Below, one piece after another: positions 24,401-35,547 of a stretch of 64,000 nucleotides of DNA; positions within the stretch are counted from its first letter, which is position 1, and each line of letters starts with the position of its first letter. The position numbers were made by a program, and so were the translations under genes. The DNA comes from Lepidodermella squamata (lineage: Eukaryota; Gastrotricha), in contig JBLDXI010000025.1 in the NCBI GenBank assembly GCA_047495785.1, forward strand, positions 1,550,001 to 1,614,000, in the 5' to 3' direction. The notes beneath the pieces were generated by a model that worked only from the letters and a program-made list of their open reading frames with translations, was not told where the DNA came from and made no database searches.

Positions 24401-27400
24401 ATTGGAGAATTTAGTGAAAACTCGCAATGCTAATAGAAAGCTCCATTACCCCATTACTAGATAATTGTTCGAAAACTTTGTATTTGTTGGAAATGCCCAT
24501 TTTAGGCGGTTCGAAGAAAGTTCATTTGACATGATTTTTCGCGTTAGACTGCTAGAAATGATTAAGCTTTCGATTAAAACATAATTTTAGCAAAAATCGG
24601 GATAGATTTAATGAAGCTTATCCAAATTGAAAACTTGAAAAGCAGTTGAAAGGGAAAATTTGGGGGAAATTGCCGATAGGTGAACTTGATTTTTTATTCG
24701 TTTCCTATTACTTTTAAGTTTTTAACTGCGAAATTAAATATTGGAGCTTCATTTACTGTGGGTGGGGAGGGGGAATTGTAACTGGCTTTGTTATTTTCGG
24801 TATTCCACCCGGTTAACGTAATTTCTCTGGATCTTTTATTCCTGATGGCAATCTTTCCTGTTAATCATACTCATGATATATCAAATAAATTTTTGTCTAG
24901 CTTCACATTGATTTTCCCAGCTTCCTTCTCCTCTGTTTGGAACACATTTTGGCTGTACTTGGCTGGATTTTGGATTCATTAATTCGAGGGAATCTGGTCA
25001 CAAAATTCAGGAAGAACCCACGTTTATTTTCCATTTTGTTTTATTTACGGAGCTTCTCAATCACCTAAAAAATTGTATATAGATGAACCGCAATTTAAAT
25101 GAATTTGTAAGCTTGTTTTTGTTGAAATGTTCTAATAGAATTGTGGTTACCTTGCCGTAGCGGATGATAATTTTGGAATGTGTTTTACAAAATGGGAAGT
25201 AATCCAGAAATGTATGATATTTCATACGAATCCCGCGAATTCCAATTCATCTACGCAGATTTGCGATTTTGAAAATTTTACCAGGTTTTTTGTGATTTAG
25301 AAAATTTGTCCATTGAATTGGCTTCTAGTTGTAGACGCTCAATTTTCATACGGAATGGTATTGTGAATCAATTTTCAAAATTTTAAAATTTTCTCGCCGT
25401 TGCTAATTTTTCTTTCCGTTGCTTCTTTCAGCCCTGCGACGTCTGCCTGGCCTTTGCGCATCTCCAGTTCCGATCCGCCAGTGCTTCCTGACGCCCGAAT
25501 CGCTGCCACCAACCACCCGCAACTGGTTCTTCCAAGGCCGCACCGGTGGACCGCCGCCGCAGCTCAACACGGACGCGCCGCAGTGCATCGTCGACAACTC
25601 TCGCCGGTCGAAATTCCGCTGCATCTGCGCGTCATGGGCGATCGCCAGCGACGACCTGTCGCGCTGCATCCCGAACAACCCGTGCCTGGACACGGAGACC
25701 AACACCGATCACTGCTCGCCGAACGGCAAGTGCCGCTACTCTGAGTACGCGCGCCGCGATTTCGTCTGCGACTGCAACCCCGGCTTCGTCAACCCGGCCG
25801 GCCGCGCCGATGTCTGCGTCGACCCGCTCGACGCCGCCACGACCAACGCCTCGAACATCTGCTTCAAACGGCCGAATCTGTGCGGTCAGCGCATCGGCGC
25901 CGGCATCTGCAAGGTTGGCCCGCCCTCCGATCCGACCATGTTCACGTGCCTGTGCAAACCTGGCTACGAACTGTCGATGAACGGCATGGATTGCCTGCTG
26001 CGGCGCGGCTCGGCTGGTGTCCGAAACGACACAACTGTCCTGCTGCCCGGCACTCCGCCCGTCGATTTCGCCACGCATCCTTGCTACAGCGATCGTTCGC
26101 TGTGTGGTCAGAACACGTTTTCGGGCAAATGCGTCATTTTGGCTGGCAATCGGTTCTACTGCCAGTGCGGTTCTGGGTTCGATGCGTCGGCGGACGGCCG
26201 TAGCTGCGTTAGGTCGAAGCCGGTTGACGAGAAGGCGTACAACGACATCAAGAACGTGTTTGTCGAGTCGTGGAACAACGGCACTATGGTTACGCGGTCT
26301 GCTTTTGCTGTTGCTTTCAAGGTATGTAGCTATGGCATTACTTTTCCTAGGTCTCAAAGAGTTTACCGGGATGCAGTCGATAAAAAATGTCGTACAATAG
26401 GTCAGTATAGTTAAATAATGAAAAGCGGTTTTGGCAAATTTTGAGATTTCCAGGTGTCGTCAAAGATCTGTGAACGAATTTCCAAGTTTCCAAGTTTCGA
26501 AAAAAGCTGGTCTTAGATATTCTTAGAATAGCCACTGCTCTTATTTCTCCCGGACTCGACAAATAGCAAAACAAAATTGGAAAATTATTCGTAGGGGCTT
26601 CTATTTGAGGGAGGCAATTATTAACCCAAAAACATCACATCATTAAAGCCATTAAAGCCGAACGGCATCTTTTCCTGCCACCCTATATTTAAAAAATCCT
26701 GTAGGGTGACTAAAACCCCAGGGTGTCTAATAGCGCGCTTTGAAATCGAATAAATTCGGAGATAACGGATAAATTACCAGTGTCTGGAAGGCTTGGGGAT
26801 GAGCTAGAAGCCGTTTTTTGGGATTGTCACCAAACTGCACTAAAGTGTCATCAAAATTGATTTTGCGCGAAGTATCACCTATGGCCCAACTGAAATGCAT
26901 TTCTAGATAGATCTCATCATCCTGATGAACTTTTGCTTTGAGAGCGGCTTCCTAGCTATCACAGTTCTTGAGATAATCGTCCAGGTGTGACAACAGGTAA
27001 GGTCACGTGACAATGACAACTTGACACTGGAATATCTCAATAACGGTAGATGATAAAAATATGCGGTTCTCAGATTCTCAATCCCCGAATTTTTCTCTAT
27101 CGGAAAAGCACGAATAGGGAAAGAAAAACAAAAATATTTTCCGAAAACGTTCTTGATATGGGTTGATAATCCGACAGGTTGACATGAGAACCCTCCAAAA
27201 GGCCACATGATTTTCCATTGGCTTCAACCCGTTTTTCAGCCGCCTGGCTATTTTCGAGAGGGTTATTGTGTAATTACGGAGTTCAACAATCTGCTTGCCT
27301 GTGATCGGAATCGAACAAAAACTAAGACCAGTACTACTCATCGGTAGTGAGATATCGTAGAATGAGAATAGGAAACAGCTGGTATAGCATTATTACTGTA

Positions 27401-29586
27401 ATATCTGTAACAAAATCGATTTTTTTGAATCTTAGGACGCTTTCCGCCCTTCGACTGTCATCCCAGAAGAAGCTACCCGCCTGCGCGTTGAAGCCTGCCT
27501 CCGCGCCACGCCCCTGCTGGTCGCCGACGAGCGCAACGTCAACGAATATGCCGGACTTGCCGACGAACGCCGCAAGACGCTGCTGGCTAACAGCCGCCGC
27601 AGGCTGCTCGGCGTTGCTTCGAACCGCCTGACCCGCATCGGCTACATCCTCGCCCTGCAAGAGCAAACCGCTCGTCTCGAACTCGGCGCTTTCGTCCTTG
27701 GCAACACGTCCTCAGACCACGAGGTCGAATACCTGCGAGTGCCGTACTCTGGCGATGTCCAATCACACAGCCACTTCGCCCTGGACGGTTCCATCTCACC
27801 GAACCTTCTAGCTTACACCACGAATGCCGGCAAATCCCTGGTCACCTGCTCCAGCTTCCTGGCACCACCGCCTGAGCATGCCGAGGTGCACAATCACAAG
27901 ACCGGCGCGAATGAACCGCCTCTTTTCGGCGGCGTCGATTGCATCACTCTGGTCCGCGATTTCGAGCCAACTTTCACGTCGATCGACATCGCCACCCGCC
28001 AGCGTTCCCTGGTCTGGACTGATATGCCTCGCGTCGACAACGATTTAGGCCGCCGTGACATTGCCGCTGTTAGCGAGGTTCAGCTGTCGGAAATCTTCTC
28101 GCTCGAGTTCAGCCAGGACGATGCTGCGATCTTTGAGCGCAACATCTTGAAGCGCCGCCAGTCTATCCACGAGTTCTGGATGGCAAAGAGCGCCGGCGCG
28201 CCTGGCCAGCAGTTGGTTACTGCGTATGACCCGATCAACGACAAGCTGACGTGGATTTATGGCTTTGAATACGTTGCGGACGAATCGCCGGAAATGGCTG
28301 ATAAGAACGTCTTCGGTATCATTGTCATGTCGTACGACTACACGCAGGGATTGATTTCGTCCAAGGTGTTCGCTGAGCTGGTTGTTCCGAAGGCTATTGC
28401 ACCGGCGAAGGTTATCTACTCGACGTAAGTTGAAATTATGGGAACAAGTTTTCGAAGCTTCAAAAATCAGCCCAAGCTCAACACATTTTGGGAAGTAGAT
28501 TTGGGATTTTTTCATGCTGGGGAATCTTTTCACTGCATAAACCCTTTCTGGACCCTTGCCAGAGTGTTAGTTGGTAGAATTCAAGGGATCCGTGTGCGGG
28601 GGTAGGGAAGGGGAGGGGTTCCAGGCAAGAAAACTCAAACAAACCACAGGGGGACCCTGCAATCCGATCGATTCGGGGCTGAAAATACCCAAACGTACCC
28701 CAATCTCGAGGATCCTGCTTCATCCACTGCTGGGGATCTCGAATCTTTTCGAAAATTCTGTTGCGTGCCTCCTCGTGTTTCTACCTTGCCAGCATACTTA
28801 TTCTGGTTCAACGGAGTGGTTCATTTCTTCTTATCCTTTTACAGACGTGTCAAGCTGGCAATTTCCAATGGCGTTGCCGCCCTTACCCTGCCGGATACCC
28901 AGCAACTGTGGTTCTTCCCAATCCCGACTGAGGACACTCGCATCTTCCCGATCGTTCAAAAGATCAACAAGATCGTCGCGGCTTCCTTCTCCGCTTCCAC
29001 CCCGGAGACCTCGTATCCCGCTAGCGGTAGAAATGCTTTCAGAGTTACGTGAAACCTCGCTAACTTCATTTTTCATACTTTCCAGCTTGCGACCATTGCT
29101 TTGGCGTTTGCCTGTCGTCGACAAAGGACACCGTTTGCGTATGCCCTGAGGACAACTCGCCACACTCGAGCTGCATGCCTCTTGGCACTGCCCACACGAT
29201 GTGGCCGTCACACAGCCACCACGAAGGATCTGCGGCCACTATCGCCATCGCTGTTATCGTAGTCTTTGTCCTCATCGGCCTTATCGCTATCGCGGCAGTC
29301 TTCGTTGTCCGCTCGTGCGGTGGCATTTCTCAAACCGTGTCCCGCGCTCGCACCTTGGTAAGAAATTCCGCTCATTTTCGAAATTGTATTCTATATATTT
29401 TTCACGCAGGTTGCGACTCGTGGCCGTGCCGATGACGTCCGGCCGCTTCATGACGAAGATGAAGAAGGTTCACCGAGTGGCGACAAGAAGCGCGGTCTTC
29501 ACATGCCGGCACTGTTCCAGTCGAACCAAGCTGGTTACGTCGCCTTTGACCGGAGCAACGAGAATGTCTCACTCAGCAACAATTGA
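18498..29586 (+). CDS. large type I membrane protein with beta-propeller and EGF-like modules
   Basis: Eleven exons: 18498-18564, 19163-19815, 20470-21182, 21238-21334, 21901-22548, 23637-24117, 25432-26321, 27436-28424, 28845-29026, 29086-29357, 29410-29586. All junctions are GT-AG and the frame closes at 5,169 nt, about 1,722 residues. A signal peptide (AFCVLASFASCAIAA) is followed by segments resembling YWTD/LDL-receptor-type propeller blades (GLVYITDRARGIIYACS; KLYYLDSAR; KLYIVRDREF). EGF-like cysteine modules occur in exons 3 and 7 (CERNNGVCVARR; CICASWAI; CDCNPGFVNPAGRADVC; CLCKPGYELSMNGMDC). Exon 8 has no recognised domain. A final Cys-rich knot (CDHCFGVCLSS) precedes one transmembrane helix (ATIAIAVIVVFVLIGLIAIA) and a short cytosolic tail. 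The arrangement recalls LDL-receptor-related proteins, but no calcium-type LDL-A repeats are seen, so orthology is open. It is probably a cell-surface binding or adhesion receptor. Confidence 0.8.
18565..19162 (+). other. intron 1 of the EGF/propeller gene
   Basis: The intron is AT-rich (TTGAAATTT-type runs), with donor GTAAGT after the signal-peptide exon and acceptor GTGATAG. It contains no gene. Its composition contrasts sharply with the GC-rich exons on either side. Confidence 0.7.
22549..23636 (+). other. intron 5 of the EGF/propeller gene
   Basis: The donor is GTATGGG after the codons for VIKFQ and the acceptor is TTGCAG. It is very AT-rich with no supportable gene. The open frame at 23295-23549 is Phe-rich chance sequence. 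Confidence 0.7.
24118..25431 (+). other. intron 6 of the EGF/propeller gene
   Basis: The donor is GTAAGG and the acceptor CTTTCAG. It is the longest intron of the gene and AT-rich, with no coding signal or recognisable repeat. Confidence 0.7.
26322..27435 (+). other. intron 7 of the EGF/propeller gene
   Basis: The donor is GTATGTAG and the acceptor AATCTTAG. No nested gene is supported; minus-strand open frames at 26903-27341 lack start context and homology. Confidence 0.65.
28600..28715. repeat. dispersed repeat, copy inside intron 8
   Basis: The segment CCAGGCAAGAAAACTCAAAC, ACCACAGGGGGACC, GGGGCTGAAAATACCCAAAC, GTACC, CTCGAGGATCC recurs at about 29886-29995 with moderate divergence. It lies in the intron between exons 8 and 9 of the EGF/propeller gene. 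No frame or terminal repeats were found. Confidence 0.65.
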
Positions 29587-29802
29587 ACTCGATTAATTTA
29601 TTCTTCACATTGACTGAAATATCTCAAATTGTTTATCAAAACTCCTCGTGTTTGATCTGGTCTTATACAGATGTAAATATACGCCGCAATTCATCTTTCC
29701 AACCGCAAGTGCGTGCCCAAATGTTGAATTATATTATGCTCAAGTTTATGCTAAATTATGAACGAGTTTGATTTGTAGATCTGATGCTTCAACATAACAG
29801 CT

Positions 29803-29808
29803 AATAAA
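29803..29808 (+). terminator. polyadenylation signal of the EGF/propeller gene
   Basis: A canonical AATAAA lies about 217 bp after the stop codon at 29586, in AT-rich sequence. Confidence 0.6.
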
Positions 29809-29885
29809 ACTGAAAACTGACGGTCTTATCATGATTTATCTTAGCTGCAATGGAAATTATGAAGAATTTAGGGGTCTACATCGAG

Positions 29886-29995
29886 AGGCCCAGGCAAGAA
29901 AAACCCCAACAACACCACATGGGGAACTTTTGGTCAGATAAATGCGGGGATGAAACTACCCACACGTACCTTACAACTCGAGGATCCACTAACTT
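29886..29995. repeat. dispersed repeat, copy in the intergenic region
   Basis: CCCAGGCAAGAAAAACCCCA, ACCACATGGGGAAC, GGGATGAAACTACCCACACG, TACC, CTCGAGGATCC parallels the copy at 28600-28715 in the same orientation. The rest of 29996-30401 shows no gene; it should contain the promoter of the next gene. Confidence 0.65.
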
Positions 29996-30401
29996 GGCGC
30001 CATGAAATGAAATGGATCGATGTAAATGGATCAGAAAACAGAGTACAACCAGGAGACAGATTTTTTGCGAAACTCAACTTCGAGGAAACAGAAAACCTTT
30101 TGATTATGGCCTCCACATAGTTTCAGCTGTCTTAACATTGTGGATTTAACATAGTCGCTTGTCGATTGGACATATTCTGATTCATGTCAAGATGATCCCG
30201 AAGGAAGACAATCGCCTTCAAGAAAAACGCATTTTGGCGAATAAGCAGCTTGGTTTGACACGTCGCTCTATCTCAGAAACACCCCAGTTTCTGATAACGC
30301 TTCTTATCAGATGTTTCTTTGATTTGGCACTTTGAAAGTTAGATAAGGTTCTAGTTCTGGGTGAAAACCCAGTTCTCTTTCTGGGTGAGAAATAACGATC
30401 C

Positions 30402-32462
30402 ATGTCTGACGCGGCTCCTCCTCAATATCTTAATGTTGTCAGTCTTATTCCAGCGGCTTCGAACGACGAACTACTTCGAGCTAAAATTGCTCAGCTTGAC
30501 TTGAGTAATGTGGAGAAGCGATTGCGTGCGGAAAACCATGAATTAACCAAAGGGAGCGTGAAAGATCTGTCCGAGCGATACCGATTGTTGTTGTTCCAAT
30601 TGGCAAAGAATGAGAACCATGACCGAGCCCTGCCGTTAGATGAAATGCTGGATGAATGCTGGCGAATACATATCCTCCACACCCGACAGTACATGGCAGA
30701 CTGTCTCAACATAGCTGGGAGGTATATTCACCGATTCGCAGGTGTCGCTTCTTGGGTACAAGGATCTGCCAGTCCTCAAGTGGAAGATGGAATGCAATCA
30801 TCACCGCTCAATCGTTTTCAAACGGAAGAGCCTCCACCTCCCTATTCTGCACAGCAGGAAGCAGGAGCGGGCGACTCAGCTGCGCAAACTCGTTTCCAAC
30901 CTGAATTAGCCGCGTTATATGGCGTAGTTACCGGTTTGGACTTGGCTGGTGTCAAAGAAAGTCTTATTAAGCGGAAAAAATATGCCGCTGCATTTGTGGA
31001 CAGCTTAGAGCTTGAATACAAGCGATTTCTCTTCCTGATTGCCTCTAATCCAGGAAAGATTTTCGTTCCTTGGACGAATAGACTCGACGACATGTGGCAT
31101 GAGCATATTACATACGACACTGAGAAATACATGGCGGATTGCAATATAATTGCAGGGCGTTACATTCACCACGATCCTTCTTTCACTATCGGATCATCGC
31201 GCCAGGTTTCTGGACTGCAAGCTACAAAGTTGGCTTACTTCCAAATGAAAGACCTCCTGAAATGGGAATGTAAGTTTTTTATTAAGTGCTCAACACTCGT
31301 CGACTCCAAGCATTAGGGCCTGTTTCTGAGCCAAGAAGCTGCGTGAACACTATGAGAATCAGATGCCGAAGCGAATATGGGATTTTTCGCCACCTGCAGT
31401 TTGTGAGTCTTTTTCAATTAGACCGACTGTAACTCAAATCCCCCACTTCAGGTGATAGCCTTGTCCGCCATTATAGTAACCATTGTCCTGATGGATATCA
31501 GCGAAACAACTGACCAGCTCTGGGTGATAATTCCTCTCATCTTCACTTGTATTACCGCTGTTAGCGGTTTATGGTTCCGGACATGCTATTGCTGGGCATA
31601 CTCACGCTTCAATGTAGTATAAACTAGATGAAATTCATTATATTTTCTATCGATTATTCGCTCTGTTTCAAGGATGTTTGGGTGATGGTTCCTTACATTG
31701 TTATAATTACCATCGCGGCTGTTAATACTGGGAAGTCGAAGCATGACGACAATGCTCTATTCACAGTATTGGTAAAAACCATCAACCGTTTTCAATCATG
31801 ATAATAATCACAATTATCAAATGAACCTATAGGTAATGGAGGGATTTGTCTTGCTCAGTCACCTTAGTGTCAGCGTAGCGATGTGCTTTGCCAGCACTAA
31901 CACGAAAATGATAGATCCTCCAGATGTACCTTCTGGCGGGCTTTGGTGTCCATCCGCTGCAGCCTCACAAGAGCATCCAAGCATTGTGATAAAGACGGCT
32001 TACGGTGAAGAAGTCAAACGCCGCCTCGAGGAACAGTGGCTGAGGCGAGCGCAAGCTCGAATAGCGTCCGAGCGAATTAACTTTGGATCACCACCACCTA
32101 GAATCCGTAAATGGCATGATGATGAATATTCACAACAAATCTTGGGTTTTTTTAATTTTCAGATGGTTCGCCAGGTGGAATTATGGTAATTGTCGATGAT
32201 TCTCATCACCATCATCACCACCATTCACACGGTATCCACACCATTCATGATCACGATCACCATGAACTTCATCACGATCATCATTGGGATCATGGGCATG
32301 ACAGCAGTCACGGTTGGGATTCTGGCGGAGCAGATGTTGGCGGAGGCGGTTGCGGAGGAGGAGATTCTGGCGGGGGCTGCGGCGGAGGAGGCTGCGGAGG
32401 TATGAAAGCTTTACTTCATAGACAATTCTTGCTGTAATTCTGCCCTCATAGGCGGTGACTAA
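30402..32462 (+). CDS. GRDP/DUF1399-like membrane protein with His/Gly/Cys-rich tail
   Basis: Seven exons: 30402-31269, 31331-31398, 31452-31613, 31673-31771, 31833-32145, 32163-32399, 32452-32462; 1,758 nt, 585 residues, frame closed throughout. Two tandem copies of a glycine-rich-domain-protein-like helical module are visible. Each carries a W-H/R-I/E-H signature and ends in YMADCxxIAGRYIH (about residues 85-110 and 225-255). LREHYENQMPKRIWDFSPP follows, then two hydrophobic stretches in exons 3 and 4 (VIALSAIIVTIVLM; LWVIIPLIFTCITAVSGLWF; VWVMVPYIVIITIAAV). A tail of histidines and then GGGCGGG-type repeats ends in GGGD. DUF1399/GRDP proteins are known from bacteria, plants and fungi; their biochemical role is poorly defined. 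The His/Cys tail could bind metal (inference). The last exon is only 11 nt including the stop. Confidence 0.65.
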
Positions 32463-32638
32463 TCACTTGAACAAACGTAGCAGATACTCCGATTTTGCAT
32501 AAATTCTTTGAAGTTCAACCTGGTATAAATGAAGTAAAATGAAACCAACACCCAGCACATGTAATCACTAGTGTAATCAGCCCAAGTGTAAGCATTTGGA
32601 TCAGAGAAAAAGTTGGTACGTATCAATCACAATTTTAT

Positions 32639-34640
32639 TCAAAAACGAGCCTCTTGCACTTCTTGCATCTCTTGCAAATCAAGGCCTATCTCCTCAGGTC
32701 GAATGATGGCAAATGGCGGGGCTTTTTCTAACTCATCCTTACTGTGATCTTCCATGTTGACTGTTGATTGATTCAAATTTTCAACAGGGACACATTTTTT
32801 CGTTCGCCTCAGTCGCAGGAGAGAGGCGAGAAATTTTGGCTTGAAAGTTGGCGAAACAGGGAAATAACGAAACATTGGTTTACTCGCTATCCAGTATCCT
32901 ATTAATGGCAAATCGTAGCATTCGCGGGATGTCATTGTCGGACCTTGGCTGGTGAAATCAGCAACGGTTTCATTTCGCTCAAGCGTGTCGTCAAACAAAT
33001 CAAGACCGCGTTGCCGCCGAGTCGCACCAGGAACAGTATTATCCAACACAAACCCAATCAAACCTCCAACAAGCATTCCTGTCGAAAGTAGTACAACAAG
33101 AATTTGATCGAACGTTTCTGAGCCAGTTTTAATTTGACCAGAATTTCGCTTAACCCAAATCGGCATAGCCAGGCCAAGGAACATTGACAAGCCGAGGATG
33201 ATAAGATTCCGGGTTAGATTCAGGTCCACGAATTGGAGGTTCGAAAATCCGACTGATGCAACCATAGAGAACATGGCGATAAAAACGCCGCCAATAATCG
33301 GATCTGGAATTGAGACGAATACCCCTGCGATTTTCGTCACACAGCCGCAAATTATGAAAATAACTGCTGTCACAAGGACAACTCGTCGACTAGCGACGCC
33401 TGTGATACCAATAGCGCCTATATTTTCCGAGTATGACGTCACACCAGGTACTCCAAAGCTGCCTGAGATGATGCAGCCTAGTCCTTCAGCGGCTATTCCT
33501 CGGTTTATGGCATGGGGTGGCGGGCGGGGAACAGTGCAAATCCTGGCACAGGCACAATAGTCACCGATTGATTCGACGATAGATGCGAAGGTCGAGGCTA
33601 TCATGCCAAGAACTGTAGGTAGAAATACGTGAGGAACACCCCACTGACCGGAATAAGGAACTCGGAACCAAGGTGTCGAATCAATATGTCCAGTTCTCAG
33701 ATCAGTTCGACCTAAATCATGGCAAAAACCAATCAAAACATATCTGAATAAGAATCAACATACCAGCATAGCCGTATCCACTCGTTGGCGAGTCAGGAAA
33801 AACTGAAGTGGCTGTTAATATAGCACACAATCCCCATGAAGTTAAAATAGCTAGCAGAACCGGGAATAACCCGAAAAGTGGGCGCCAAATAACTTCGAAT
33901 TTCGGCCTTTCCCGCAGCGAAAAGCTCACAGTTGGTAGAGGAACGTTCACATCGGTGAGGAAAAGGCAGAACGTTATTATCAGGCCCAGCGTCAGAAGAG
34001 CGATCGGCCAATTTTTCGCTGCATAGTGGCTGACAGCGTCATCTACAAGGCATAAACCGATCAATGCGGTTGTAGGCCCTATTGTCAACGGTCCAACGTG
34101 TTTAAAAATCAAACCAACGAGCCCAGAAATGCCGATAAGAAATTCTAAGACGCCAGCGAGAATTACTCCACCTTGGATCACCACGAGTCGCGACATCCAG
34201 AGCTCGCGGTGTTCGTCACTTCCGACTACGATTTTCTCGGATGAGTAATCAGAATCAGGTGGGCAGCGGAACATGTCAACACTTTGAAGTGCAACAATGG
34301 GTGCGATAAATCCAAAAGACGCGCCTTGCATGATGGGCAAACGACTTCCGATGAGGGTTTGAATTAGGGTGCAGATGCCGTTGACTACCATGAGCGAACC
34401 CATGAGCTCAGAGCGGCCTCGTACGTCCGGTCCCATGCAAGAGGCCTCGGCCAATATTGCTGGCATTGCAATTGTTCCTTATAGGAGTCACTCAGTAAAT
34501 TGGATCCGACATTATTAAGGTGGTATCATACCTCCCAAAGACGTGAGAAACTGTTGGAAACCGAGAAGCAAGCATACATGAATAGGCGGTGCAGCGTTGA
34601 TCGAATACAAAATTTTAATTCCTTGCTTTGAGCCTTCCAT
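32639..34640 (-). CDS. SLC23 family nucleobase/ascorbate transporter
   Basis: Three exons: 34640-34532, 34477-33764, 33711-32639; both introns GT-AG, 1,896 nt, 631 residues. The start of the core reads FQQFLTSLGGTIAMPAILAE, a family hallmark across the first splice junction. About twelve to fourteen helices follow, with GASFGFIAPIVAL early and WFRVPYSGQWG plus SIVESIGDYCACARI later. The NAT signature is ENIGAIGITG near residue 370. Vertebrate ascorbate carriers SVCT1/2 have Pro at its first position; nucleobase carriers have Gln or Glu. The Glu here favours uracil/xanthine-type transport, although the overall layout is that of the animal branch. The protein should be a cation-coupled plasma-membrane symporter. 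Its long cytosolic C-terminus carries acidic and basic patches (EDHSKDELEKAPP). It converges with the GRDP-like gene, with stops about 180 bp apart. Confidence 0.9.
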
Positions 34641-35240
34641 TCTCTACCCCACATTCCGTTTTATATACAGTAGTGTATGATACTAACTCATGAGTGCATG
34701 CAATGCAATAGTGATGAAGCCCAGTTCATGCGCCGGTTTTCACGCATGAAAAATTGCAAGAACCACAGCGGATGATGTTCATGATTGCCTTTTTTCATGA
34801 ATATTTGACCCGCAGGTCCGAAACTCTAAGTGGCTCTCAGATGGATACCTAAGATGTAACATAGTGAGAATTTGCAAGGGCGAGTATTTTTTCTGAATAT
34901 GCATGAACGCACGCATCCCTTGGCCGACTCTGAAAGGTTGAGTCTTCGTTGGGTCGGCGTCAATCAAAAACACGCTATTCACCTCGTAACTTTGATTTGG
35001 AGCTGCTTACATCATCAAGCACCAGTAGCGATGCAACTGCGATGCAAGCGATGCCGGCTAACCGAAACCAGTTAATACGATGTTCGCCGCTCTGAAGCAA
35101 TGTTCAAACCAGCTTTCAAAAAGGAACGCGGCACGCTAAGCTTGAGCTATCGCAGGCCGGACTGGTGGAACGTACTGCCGACCGAAGTTCATCAAGCAGC
35201 ATCGGCCAAGAAGCTGTCGCGAAGCTGGGTAAAATCATTG
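34641..35240. other. 5' flank of the SLC23 gene; no gene recognised
   Basis: A few short open frames (for example 34872-35075) have no family signature. The stretch 35070-35230 is GC-richer and looks once-coding, but I could not assign it. Confidence 0.4.
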
Positions 35241-35345
35241 TAATGACTCTACCAATGTTGGGAAATTAAAGTTAAATAAAATTAGCGTAGGCCTTGTTCT
35301 GGTTATGCTTGAGATAAAATAAAATGTAATTTGTGATTTTATTAT
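35235..35345. repeat. third copy of the palindrome-arm repeat
   Basis: AATGACTCTACCAATGTTGG, GAAATTAAAG, TAGCGTAGGCCTTGTTCTGG and TTATGCTTGAGAT match, with divergence, the arm sequences at about 49583-49695 (same orientation) and 37845-37935 (inverted). This part of the arm is therefore itself a dispersed element that predates the palindrome. Confidence 0.7.
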
Positions 35346-35388
35346 TTTTTTTAATGTTTATTTGCTTGCTTCTTGTTGCCTGCTTATA

Positions 35389-35421
35389 ACTGATACTGAT
35401 ACTGATACTGATACTGATACT
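35389..35421. repeat. TGATAC hexanucleotide microsatellite
   Basis: About five tandem copies of ACTGAT/TGATAC, directly next to repeat and LINE debris. Confidence 0.9.
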
Positions 35422-35547
35422 GTTTTATTTTGCAATTTGTCTTTCAACATTTAGCAATTAGGAATTAACAATACGTTAAGTTATGGCGCCTCACCACAGA
35501 AATTGTGAATTTTTCCAAGTCAGCACTACATTCCACAATGTCTTTTA

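Noticed and set aside
25403-26357. Long antisense frames opposite exon 7 of the EGF/propeller gene
   Set aside because: GC-rich codon bias creates stop-poor antisense frames. They are Arg/Ala-rich and not protein-like.
28571-29149. 192-residue plus-strand frame over exon 9
   Set aside because: It runs through intron 8 and a dispersed repeat in a different frame from the spliced exon.
31380-31460. Broken frame between exons 2 and 3 of the GRDP-like gene when GTGAGT is used as donor
   Set aside because: The upstream donor GTTTGT at 31399 restores phase 0 and joins to the membrane segment, so the gene is intact.
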